Part shown: one piece after another, positions 9,280-16,510 of the stretch | Numbering within the stretch: position 1 is the stretch's first letter | Layout: each line of letters begins with the position of its first letter | From: Tectiglobus sp965223355 | GTDB lineage: Bacteria > Pseudomonadota > Alphaproteobacteria > Rhizobiales > Hyphomicrobiaceae | Assembly: GCA_965223355.1 (NCBI GenBank) | Contig: CBDCWE010000003.1 | Coordinates: 2,604,001-2,668,000, forward strand | Direction: 5' to 3' | Length of the DNA stretch: 64,000 bases | The notes under the pieces: generated by a model | What the model was told of the DNA's origin: nothing | What the model saw: the letters and a program-made list of their open reading frames with translations, nothing else | Databases searched by the model: none | Program-made: the position numbers and the translations under genes

Positions 9280-9339
9280 GAGCCGGGTTCCTATGGCGAA
9301 CAGGGAATGAATTGAGAATACTGTGAACAACTTGATAGT

Positions 9340-9534
9340 ATGAACAACCTGATGGCGGCTAATTGCACGAACCGCACCTCGGTGGAATCTTTAACCTATC
9401 CCCGCGACATCTGCGCCCGGTTCGAGCCGCGCGAGTGCCGCAACAATCTCAAAGCCGCCGGCTATGCTGCAGATTTATCGCCCGATGCGCTAGGAGCAGC
9501 CAGCTCAAACCTGTCAGACTTAGGCCACCTCTGA
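9340..9534 (+). pseudogene. C-terminal relic of an IS630-family transposase
   Basis: A short frame whose central part (RDICARFEPRECRNNLKAAG, then YAAD) matches the conserved end of IS630 transposases. The catalytic DDE domain is absent. It is only ~40 recognisable residues and is followed at once by the multi-hairpin repeat. It shows that an IS630-type element once sat here. Confidence 0.6.
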
Positions 9535-9547
9535 ACCAGTCCGGGGT

Positions 9548-9670
9548 CCAGGGGATGATCCCCTGGTCGGGGTGTTTGAGGGGCTGAAAGCCCCTCAAGG
9601 ATCGCCGCCAAGCGGCGATTGGTTAAGGGCTCTGCCCTTAACGATCCCGCCAAAGGGCCTTGCCCTTTGG
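9548..9670 (+). repeat. Five-hairpin palindromic repeat, copy 1
   Basis: Five consecutive perfect or near-perfect inverted repeats in 123 bases: CCAGGGG/CCCCTGG (9548-9566), GAGGGGCT/AGCCCCTC (9578-9596), ATCGCCGC/GCGGCGAT (9601-9619), TTAAGGGC/GCCCTTAA (9623-9641) and CCAAAGGGC/GCCCTTTGG (9650-9670). The same order recurs at 27766-27889 and, inverted and decayed, at 36221-36344 and 10988-11105. It encodes no conserved protein. Confidence 0.85.
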
Positions 9671-9778
9671 AAACCCGTGGCTTGTTCAGGGGCTTGGCAG
9701 CTCGAACCGTCGCTCACCAGATCGCGGACTTGGGCGGCCGGGCCGGCGATCTGATTGCGCTTGCAGAGCGGCACGATC

Positions 9779-9932
9779 TAGTGGTCTCAATCACTTAAAA
9801 TGGTGCATTCAGACGCTCAGATTTGGTCTGTGCCAAGGCGCGGTGGCCCCAAGGCGCGGTGGGTGATGCTGACGCCCTCACGGGCCAGGGCAGCGCATCT
9901 CAATACGCCATTTTAAGTGATTGAGACCATTA
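9779..9932. mobile_element. Mini-IS (MITE) with ~22-bp terminal inverted repeats and TA flanks
   Basis: The sequence between TA at 9779-9780 and TA at 9931-9932 is about 150 bp. It begins GTGGTCTCAATCACTTAAAA and its end, read on the other strand, begins ATGGTCTCAATCACTTAAAA; similarity continues for ~35 bp. The left part resembles the IS end at 16345-16380, including the stretch TTCAGACGCTCAGATTTGG. This fits an internally deleted IS630-type element. Its right TA forms part of the TAA stop of the ParA gene. Confidence 0.65.
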
Positions 9933-10802
9933 GCCGGTCTGGCGCGGTGGCGGAGCGGTTGTCTGCGTGGTGGCGTCGGCAACCATTCGTCTGAGAACCT
10001 CAACCGCAAGGCCGCGTAGCGCGTTGCCGGCACTGCCCGGATACTTGGCCGCAAACGAACGGTCGTTGCCGAGGAAGCGGGCAGCGTCCTGCATCGCCGT
10101 CATGCGGGGTATGACGCTGTCGAAACAGTGGTTGTCCGGGTCCTGCAACAGCCACTTGTGGTATTCATCGTCGGCGAGCGAAGTCATATCCTTCATGTTG
10201 ACGACGACGCCCAAGCTGCTGGCAAAGCCCATTTCCGGATGCAGTGACTTAAAGCGGCGGAAGACTTCAAGGCCACAGGTCGAGATATAGTCGGCCTTAG
10301 TCGGCGTGATGTGGTAGTCGGCCTCGCGCAGCCAGCTTTCGGTCAGTACGGAGAGGCCGGGCGGGCAGTCGATCAAGACCAGGTCGAATGATCCGCGGAT
10401 CTGATCGAGCAGGCCGCCGATCACCGTGCGCAAGCGGGTGTGCTGGCTTTCGCGAGAGACTTCGCGTTCGAACAGAGTGAGTTGAACATCGCTTGGAAAG
10501 ATCAAGACGGAATCTGCATCGTCGACGTCGGAGACCCCCGAAACAACGTAGTTGCGCCAATCCTCGGTTTGATTGTTGAGAACCGTGGAGACCAAATACT
10601 CGACGATTGTCTTGCCGCCGGACTGCAGCTTGTAGAGATCGGATGTGCTCATCAACATCGCACTGATGCTGGCCTGCGAATCCGAGTCGATGACCAGGAC
10701 GCTCTTGTCCTCATAGACCGACAGGGCTTCCGCGAGGCCCATGACAACCGTCGATTTGCCGACGCCTCCCTTGGTATTCATTACTGCGATAGTGTTTTTC
10801 AT
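9930..10802 (-). CDS. ParA/Soj-type ATPase
   Basis: 290 residues with a deviant Walker A (K11-G-G-V-G-K16-S-T), a Walker A' region VLVIDSDSQAS and a Walker B DLVLIDCPPG. This places it in the ParA/MinD family of dimerising, often DNA-surface or membrane-surface patterning ATPases. No ParB-like gene follows. A large helical-repeat protein gene lies 495 bases upstream on the same strand. The last residues (TTQTTAPPPRQTG) and the TAA stop abut a mini-IS, so the C-terminus may have been trimmed by the insertion. Role (plasmid-like partition, protein positioning, or an accessory system) cannot be told from sequence. Confidence 0.88.
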   Translation of the reverse strand: MKNTIAVMNTKGGVGKSTVVMGLAEALSVYEDKSVLVIDSDSQASISAMLMSTSDLYKLQSGGKTIVEYLVSTVLNNQTEDWRNYVVSGVSDVDDADSVLIFPSDVQLTLFEREVSRESQHTRLRTVIGGLLDQIRGSFDLVLIDCPPGLSVLTESWLREADYHITPTKADYISTCGLEVFRRFKSLHPEMGFASSLGVVVNMKDMTSLADDEYHKWLLQDPDNHCFDSVIPRMTAMQDAARFLGNDRSFAAKYPGSAGNALRGLAVEVLRRMVADATTQTTAPPPRQTG

Positions 10803-10987
10803 CGCACGACTTCCAGCGCATGCACGAGGTCTTGCGCGCTACCCAGCGCAGCGGACAATTTGATGTCACAGAAGGTCAAAAGAGCCGTCTGCTCGGCAGC
10901 CCGAGTGGGCTTCATAAGTGATTCGCTGGGCGTTGGGGTGGCCGCGCTGCCGTGTTGGGCCATGAACAACATGGTGAGAGCACGAAA

Positions 10988-11105
10988 TTCCGCGTTTTGG
11001 CGGAATCGTTGAAGGCGGAGCCTTTGATTTAATCGCCGTTTGACGGCGATCCATGGGGGGTTTTCAGTCCCTCAGACACCCCGGCCGGGGGATCGGTTCT
11101 CCGGA
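10988..11105 (-). repeat. Five-hairpin palindromic repeat, degenerate copy
   Basis: Inverted relative to copy 1. The best preserved unit is ATCGCCGTTTGACGGCGAT (11032-11050), followed by a pyrimidine/purine pair around CCCTCAG and a GC hairpin ending CTCCGG. Before it are TTCCGC/GCGGAA (10988-11005) and AAGGC/GCCTT. The order of five units is kept but most stems have mismatches. Confidence 0.5.
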
Positions 11106-11114
11106 CCGCGGACT

Positions 11115-11161
11115 TCACCTAAAACGGCGCATCTTAGCGCGTCATTTTAGGTGACAGACCA
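11115..11161. mobile_element. Solo IS630-like terminal hairpin
   Basis: TCACCTAAAA (11115-11124) pairs with TTTTAGGTGA (11145-11154), followed by CAGACCAC just before the CTAG of the next repeat. The outer bases resemble the ends of the mini-IS at 9779-9932 (TGGTCT...TCAC.TAAAA). It looks like two IS ends brought together by deletion of everything between them. Confidence 0.45.
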
Positions 11162-11162
11162 C

Positions 11163-11299
11163 TAGAGCAACCTGCCTTTATTCGGAATCGGAACGATCCT
11201 GAATAAAGGCAGAAAGTTGCTCGCCTCTAAAGTGGCGATCATCTTTGTGCATTAAGTTAGAACCGCAATAGCGGTTCCAACTTAAAGCACGATGATCTA
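11163..11299 (+). repeat. Two-hairpin TA-flanked MITE, copy A
   Basis: CTAG at 11162-11165 and again at 11297-11300 encloses ~133 bp. It has two long hairpins. The first is GAGCAAC-CTGCCTTTATTC... closing with GAATAAAGGCAG-AAA-GTTGCTC. The second is GATCATC... with AAGTTAGAACCGC/GCGGTTCCAACTT at its core and ending GATGATC. The right CTAG supplies the TAG stop of the neighbouring minus-strand gene. Copies also at 16380, 32093, 34486, 43969, 49795 and, truncated, 61801. Confidence 0.88.
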
Positions 11300-13378
11300 G
11301 CCGAACCGGAGCTTCGCCTTGGGCTGGTCAGACTGATTTTCGCGGGCGGGCGGCAGCTTGAGTGCGGCGCGCAACTTGGCGAGATATCCGCGGCTTTGCT
11401 CGCCGTCGGCGTGGTCGTCGTCCGGTGTCGGTTCAAGGTCGCGTTGCGGCTTTGCAATGGCTCCGACCGCGGGGGCATCGACCGGCTTGAACGCAACTGC
11501 CTCGCGCTGCCTCGATTTGATCGTGGTCTCGGAGTTGCCTGCGGCGCGGGCTTCGCCATCCAACTGTGATGCTTCCTTCAAGCGGCCGACAGCTTGAAGG
11601 TGCGTGATCGCCCGGTGAAAGAACGGTGCGGCAGCGGCCTTGGCGCCCTCGTCGTCGGCAAGGTCGGCGCGCTGAACAATGGTGCGCGCCAAAGCGGCGC
11701 AGGCGTTGGCCTCAAGCATCCTTTCCGTGGCCGGTTGATCTGTGTCTTCAACCGGCTCGAGGGCGGTCGTGAGCATCGATTGAGCAAGCTCCAGCACCTT
11801 GTCGCTGTGGACCAGTTGACCAAGTTTGGCCAGCGTCATGCCAAGACCAACGCTAATCTTGTGCTCGTCATGGCCGGCCGGTCCGCCATGTTGTGTTTTC
11901 GACAGGAGCCCTTTGTAGGTCTGGATCGCTTCTTCCAGTGTTGCTGCGTCCTTCGACAACGTGCCGGATGCCGACAGTGAGTTGGCAAGCATGAGTTCGG
12001 CATGAAAGGCCTGTTCGTGCATGTACTCGGCTTTGAAATGGTCGAGGGCCTCGCGCAGGTGCGCGTTGGCGGCGGTATAATGCGCGATAACGTTCTCATG
12101 CTCACCGAGTAGACACAGGATCGCCGACAGCTTGGCCTTGGCGTGCATCTGCCAGGTGGTCGCATCTTGGCTGCGGAAGGAGACGATCGCGGCGGTGGCG
12201 GTTGTCGAAGCGGCATCAATCGCAGAGTCGTCTGCAAATTGAACGTACTGCAGAATCAACGCGTCGAGCTGCTTGTCAGTAAAATGCCAGCGCTGTTCCA
12301 GTTGATCGTGCGGTGCGGTCTTGACGGCTTTGGCAAAGCATTGAGCGGCGGTGCAGTAGTCGAGCCGAATCTGATTGAGCATACCGCGCCAAGCGTGAAT
12401 GCGGGCAACTGATGTTGGATCGACATGTAGGGGCTGTTCGGCCGTGGGCTCACACAATGCCAATGTCTCGGCCAGTGCGTGATCGCAGTCTGTAAGTCGA
12501 TGATCATGCAAACACATCTGAGCAGAATTGATTTGCGCGTTCAACGCATCGTTGGAAAATTCTGCCGCGCCGAGCTGTTCAAGTAGGCTGTCGAACTGGT
12601 GCTCGGCATCGGCCCAGTCAATTTGCACGTCGTTGCCGGCGGCAAGATGCGGCGGCAGGTCCGCAATGATCTTGCTCCTGGTCTCGGTCCACTTCGCATC
12701 GAAGTGCGCGGCAGTCCCGTCGATGCGGTCGGACTGCGTTTCGGCCGTTGCATCGTCGCGGCCAGGTTCTGAACTTGTAAACGGGTCGGCGGGCCGTCCT
12801 GGAGTCATCGGCACGGAGCGCGAACCATGATCAGAGTTTGTCAGCTGTGACAGATATTTCGCCATCACGGTCTGAGACGAATCGATAAAGGATGTGGCCA
12901 GGAGCAGATCGATATACATGAGCTCGAGGAAGAAGAAGCACACCGATTCGCTCAGCTTGTGGCGAGAGAAGAAGTCAATGCTGCGGGCCCGCTCGACAAT
13001 ATCGGTACTGATGCTGCGGGCCTGAGACCCAAGCGTGTTGCTCGACGGTTTGCCTTTGGCAGACGCAACTGCAAACGCGGTAACCAGCAGGTCTTTGTCC
13101 GGCGGGCACTGGTGCAGGAGTTCCGGCAGATGGGTCAGGTGCTGGACTGCGACCGAGGCCGACAAGCCGACCTGTTGCCACTCGGTCCACATCGACGTGG
13201 CCGCGGCCTCCATGACTGCGATGGTTCGTTGCGGAGCAACCTGGTGTGATGCGCGCAAAATTTCGGTCCCATTGGCGACCGCCCCCTCGGGCACGGCAAT
13301 GTTGTAGACCGGCGCAAATGATATCAGTCCCACACCAACAAAGTTGACCAGTGCAAGATCCACAGCTGTATCGGGCAC
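11297..13378 (-). CDS. Large helical-repeat (TPR-like) protein of unknown function
   Basis: 693 residues with a GTG start at 13378 behind GGGAGA. Residues ~1-170 form a compact, partly hydrophobic domain I do not recognise. Residues ~175-230 are Ser/Asp-rich and probably a linker. Residues ~240-600 are helix-turn-helix pairs with TPR character (for example AWRGMLNQIRLDYCTAAQCF and LEEAIQTYKGLL). The tail is charged and disordered, ending KAKLRFG. No signal peptide and no enzyme motif. It lies upstream of the ParA gene in the same orientation, separated by repeats. The stop codon lies in the CTAG of a MITE. TPR arrays usually scaffold protein complexes; function here is unknown. Confidence 0.75.
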   Translation of the reverse strand: MPDTAVDLALVNFVGVGLISFAPVYNIAVPEGAVANGTEILRASHQVAPQRTIAVMEAAATSMWTEWQQVGLSASVAVQHLTHLPELLHQCPPDKDLLVTAFAVASAKGKPSSNTLGSQARSISTDIVERARSIDFFSRHKLSESVCFFFLELMYIDLLLATSFIDSSQTVMAKYLSQLTNSDHGSRSVPMTPGRPADPFTSSEPGRDDATAETQSDRIDGTAAHFDAKWTETRSKIIADLPPHLAAGNDVQIDWADAEHQFDSLLEQLGAAEFSNDALNAQINSAQMCLHDHRLTDCDHALAETLALCEPTAEQPLHVDPTSVARIHAWRGMLNQIRLDYCTAAQCFAKAVKTAPHDQLEQRWHFTDKQLDALILQYVQFADDSAIDAASTTATAAIVSFRSQDATTWQMHAKAKLSAILCLLGEHENVIAHYTAANAHLREALDHFKAEYMHEQAFHAELMLANSLSASGTLSKDAATLEEAIQTYKGLLSKTQHGGPAGHDEHKISVGLGMTLAKLGQLVHSDKVLELAQSMLTTALEPVEDTDQPATERMLEANACAALARTIVQRADLADDEGAKAAAAPFFHRAITHLQAVGRLKEASQLDGEARAAGNSETTIKSRQREAVAFKPVDAPAVGAIAKPQRDLEPTPDDDHADGEQSRGYLAKLRAALKLPPARENQSDQPKAKLRFG

Positions 13379-13733
13379 AACCTAAGTCTCCCTGCGAACG
13401 ATTGATAGAAGTGTGCTGTCGGCGGCGATACAGCTGCAGCTGACGTCGGCCGACAGTTGTCACTTTTCTAGCTTGCAGAAAGCTTAGTGGCCGAAAGTTC
13501 CAAAAACGTTACTCGGTGTTTCGAAAGAAGAACATAAGGCGCTCAAAATAGAGAGAAAAAATGGAAGGCGCAGGTGCCCGTGGGGAGGAAAATTTCGCCG
13601 GGCCGGGAGCAGTGCAAGACGAGAGGTTTTCCGGCGCGGCGGCGGCGCCTATGATGGTTGTGATTTGCCCGGAGCCGGGGCAGCGGAAACGGCCCTGCCG
13701 GCACACGCGATAGGTAAACGACGGGAGGCGCCA
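13379..13733. other. Divergent intergenic region, putative promoters only
   Basis: 355 bases between the helical-repeat gene and the dehydratase gene. The middle (13460-13560) is AT-richer than its surroundings and is a plausible site for two divergent promoters. No conserved coding frame, repeat or RNA gene seen. Confidence 0.4.
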
Positions 13734-15461
13734 ATGTCGGACAAAAAGAAACCTGAGGACCTGCGTTCCTACCGTTGGCTTGGTGTCAACGATCTCAGAG
13801 CGTTCGGGCATCGATCCCGTTTGCGCCAGATCGGGTATGACCTCGAAGACTGGAAAGAGCGTCCGGTTATCGGGATCATCAACACCTGGAGCGACATCAA
13901 CCAGTGCCATGCCCATTTGCGCGACCGTGTGCAGGACGTCAAGCGTGGTGTGTTGCAGGGCGGAGGCTTTCCGCTGGAGCTGCCGGCAATCTCGCTCTCA
14001 GAGCCGTTCGTCAAACCGTCGACGATGCTCTATCGCAACTTTCTGGCGATGGAAACCGAAGAACTCCTGCGCTCGCACCCGATTGACGGTGCCGTGCTGA
14101 TGGGCGGGTGCGATAAGACGACGCCCGGTCTGGTCATGGGCGCGATATCGATGGGCATTCCGGCGATCTACTGTCCGGCCGGGCCGATGCTGCGTGGTCA
14201 CTGGGCCGGCCGGGTTCTCGGTTCGGGGTCGGATGCCTGGAAATATTGGGACGAAAAGCGGGCCGGCACGATTACGCACGAGCAGTGGGCGGAGATGGAG
14301 AACGGCATCGCGCGGTCGTTCGGCACCTGCATGACGATGGGGACGGCGGCAACGATGATGGGGATCGCCGAGGCGATGGGCCTGACCTTGCCCGGCGCGT
14401 CGTCGATCCCGGCCGCCGATTCCCAGCATATCCGGATGTGCTCGGCCGCCGGCCGCCGGATTGTCGATATGGTCTGGCAGGACTTTACGCCGGACACGAT
14501 CATGACCGCCGAGGCGATCGAAAATGCGATTGTGGTGCACATGGCGATGGGTGGTTCGACCAACGCCATCATACATGTCATCGCGATGGCGCGGCGGGCG
14601 GGCATTGCCCTGTCACTCGAACGGTTCGATCAGATTGGCCGCGACATTCCGGTGCTTGCCAACATTCGCCCATCCGGTGAGTTGCTGATGGAGGACTTCT
14701 TTTATGCCGGTGGGCTGCCGGCCATGATGAAGGTGCTTGAGGGCAAGCTCCACACCAACGCCGTTACGGTCAACGGCAAGACGATCGGCGAAAATATCGC
14801 TCACGCGCAGGTCTATGACGACGACGTCATACGCCCGCTGGACCGGCCGATTTACGAGGGTGGGGCGACGGCCGTGCTCAAAGGCAACCTGGCGCCGCGC
14901 GGATGCGTGATCAAACCTTCGGCCGCCGAGCCGCGTCTGCGTGAGCACCGTGGGCGGGCGCTAGTGTTCCGCGACTACAATCATATGGCCGCCGAGATCG
15001 AGCGCGATGATCTGGATGTCACGGCAGACGATGTTCTGGTGCTGCAGAGCGCCGGTCCCAAAGGCGGGCCCGGGATGCCTGAGTGGGGCATGCTGCCAAT
15101 CCCGCGCAAGCTCGTGAAGCAGGGCGTGCGCGACATGTTGCGGATTTCCGACGGGCGGATGAGCGGCACCAGCTACGGCGCCTGCATCTTGCACGTGGCG
15201 CCCGAGAGTTTCGTTGGCGGGCCGCTGGCCTTGGTTCAGAGTGGCGATGAGATCGAGATCAGTGTCGAACGGCGCCTGATCCATCTACATATCTCGGATG
15301 AAGAAATGGCGCGGCGCAAGGCGGCCTGGCAACCGCACGCACCACGCTATGAACGCGGCTACGGCCGCATGTTCCAGGAACACATCGGCCAGGCGGACGA
15401 CGGCTGCGATTTCGACTTTCTCGAGTCGGGGCCGAGCGTGCCGGAACCTGAGATTCACTAG
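13734..15461 (+). CDS. IlvD/Edd family sugar-acid dehydratase
   Basis: About 575 residues starting at ATG 13734 behind GGGAGG. Three cysteines in family positions (C58 in NQCHAH, C126 in GGCDKTTPG, and the one in GTCMTMGTAATM near 199) should hold a [2Fe-2S] cluster. C-terminal SDGRMSGTSYG carries the catalytic serine region. The N-terminus and length are closer to L-arabonate/D-xylonate-type sugar-acid dehydratases than to dihydroxyacid dehydratase IlvD. Product would be a 2-keto-3-deoxy sugar acid. The FAH-family hydrolase 21 bases downstream could process the keto acid, so a two-gene sugar-acid operon is likely. Confidence 0.88.
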   Translation: MSDKKKPEDLRSYRWLGVNDLRAFGHRSRLRQIGYDLEDWKERPVIGIINTWSDINQCHAHLRDRVQDVKRGVLQGGGFPLELPAISLSEPFVKPSTMLYRNFLAMETEELLRSHPIDGAVLMGGCDKTTPGLVMGAISMGIPAIYCPAGPMLRGHWAGRVLGSGSDAWKYWDEKRAGTITHEQWAEMENGIARSFGTCMTMGTAATMMGIAEAMGLTLPGASSIPAADSQHIRMCSAAGRRIVDMVWQDFTPDTIMTAEAIENAIVVHMAMGGSTNAIIHVIAMARRAGIALSLERFDQIGRDIPVLANIRPSGELLMEDFFYAGGLPAMMKVLEGKLHTNAVTVNGKTIGENIAHAQVYDDDVIRPLDRPIYEGGATAVLKGNLAPRGCVIKPSAAEPRLREHRGRALVFRDYNHMAAEIERDDLDVTADDVLVLQSAGPKGGPGMPEWGMLPIPRKLVKQGVRDMLRISDGRMSGTSYGACILHVAPESFVGGPLALVQSGDEIEISVERRLIHLHISDEEMARRKAAWQPHAPRYERGYGRMFQEHIGQADDGCDFDFLESGPSVPEPEIH

Positions 15462-15482
15462 ATTTGCAGGCGAGTTGAGAGC

Positions 15483-16172
15483 ATGAAGATGACCTATCTG
15501 TTCGATCCGCCATCGCAGCCGGCGCTGCCTGTCGATGGTGAGAGCGCGCTGTTTCCCGTGCATCGCATCTATTGTGTCGGGCGCAACTATGCCGAACACA
15601 CGCGTGAGATGGGGCACGACCCCGATAAGGAGCCACCGTTCTTCTTCCAGAAGAACCCGGACAATCTGCTGCTCGATGGCGCCTTTCCCTATCCGATGGC
15701 ATCGGAAGACGTGCACTGGGAGATCGAGATGGTGGCAGCGCTCAAGTCCGGCGGCACCAACATCGCCCGCGCCAATGCCTTGCAATGCGTCTACGGCTAC
15801 GGCGTGGCGCTCGACATGACCCGGCGCGACCTGCAGGGCGTGGCAAAGAAAATGGGGCGGCCCTGGGAAGTCGGCAAAGCGTTTGAGAAATCGGCGCCGT
15901 GCACGCAGCTGGTGGCGGCTGACAAGGTCGGGCATCCGGACAAGGGCGCGATCTGGCTTGAAGTCAATGGTGCGCGGCGCCAGGACGGCGATCTTGCACA
16001 GATGATCTGGAGCGTGCCGGAGCAGATCGCCTATCTGTCGACGCTGTTCGAACTGCGCGCCGGCGATCTGATCCTGACCGGAACACCGGCCGGTGTCAGC
16101 GCCGTGCAGCGCGGCGATGTGCTCAAGGGGCACGTCGACGGCCTGCCGGAGCTGAACGTGACCGTGATCTGA
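15483..16172 (+). CDS. Fumarylacetoacetate hydrolase (FAH) family protein
   Basis: 229 residues. RIYCVGRNYAEHTREMG and PPFFFQKNPDNLL are the FAH-family substrate and fold motifs. Metal ligands sit in DVHWEIEMVAAL (E-x-E), and GDLILTGTPAGV is the usual C-terminal signature. Family members hydrolyse or decarboxylate beta-diketo acids and 2-keto-3-deoxy acids; this size class resembles fumarylpyruvate hydrolases. Position directly after a sugar-acid dehydratase suggests action on a 2-keto-3-deoxy sugar acid or derivative. Exact reaction not resolved. Confidence 0.87.
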   Translation: MKMTYLFDPPSQPALPVDGESALFPVHRIYCVGRNYAEHTREMGHDPDKEPPFFFQKNPDNLLLDGAFPYPMASEDVHWEIEMVAALKSGGTNIARANALQCVYGYGVALDMTRRDLQGVAKKMGRPWEVGKAFEKSAPCTQLVAADKVGHPDKGAIWLEVNGARRQDGDLAQMIWSVPEQIAYLSTLFELRAGDLILTGTPAGVSAVQRGDVLKGHVDGLPELNVTVI

Positions 16173-16199
16173 TCGCACAGCACCAATTGGCAGCGTTGA

Positions 16200-16379
16200 T
16201 TAAGAATGCGAGTCCAATCGTAGATGTCTGTCGTCGTGGCGCGCGCGGCGCGTGAGGACGCGCTCGTCGATGTCGGTGCAGCGCTGCAGGACCCGGCTTT
16301 TCGAGATGCCGGTTATGGCCGTCGCCTCTTGGCCAAATCTGAGCGTTTGAATACGCTTTTTTAGGTGCTTGGGACCACT
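16200..16379 (-). pseudogene. IS630-like left-end relic with start of a transposase frame
   Basis: Read on the minus strand it opens GTGGTCCCAAGCACCTAAAA, resembling the mini-IS end at 9781. A frame beginning MISGPKHLKKRIQTLRFGQE follows and stops after ~60 residues. The N-terminal peptide HLK..IQTLRFG is shared with the mini-IS at 9781. No catalytic domain remains. Confidence 0.5.
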
Positions 16380-16510
16380 GATCATCGTGCTTTAAGTTGG
16401 AACCGCTATTGCGGTTCCAACTTAAAGCACGATGATCGCCACCTAAGAGGCGAGCAACTTTCTGCCTTTATTCGGGATCGTTCCGATTCCGAATAAAGGC
16501 AGGTTTGCTC
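16380..16510 (-). repeat. Two-hairpin TA-flanked MITE, copy B
   Basis: Same family as copy A but inverted: begins GATCATCGTGC and ends GGTTTGCTC. The left flank is CTGA rather than CTAG, the right is CTAG. That right CTAG is shared with the end of the IS5-family element, so the two insertions abut. Confidence 0.85.

Larger units (their letters stand above)
10803..11162. other. Gene-free stretch upstream of ParA made of decayed repeats
   Basis: 360 bases. The first ~180 hold no recognisable gene; a short minus-strand frame (10866-11054) has no support. The remainder is a decayed five-hairpin repeat and an IS630-like terminal hairpin, both listed separately. The ParA promoter should lie here or further upstream. 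Confidence 0.5.

Noticed and set aside
10866..11054. 62-codon minus-strand frame upstream of ParA
   Set aside because: No ribosome-binding site and it runs through a decayed hairpin repeat.
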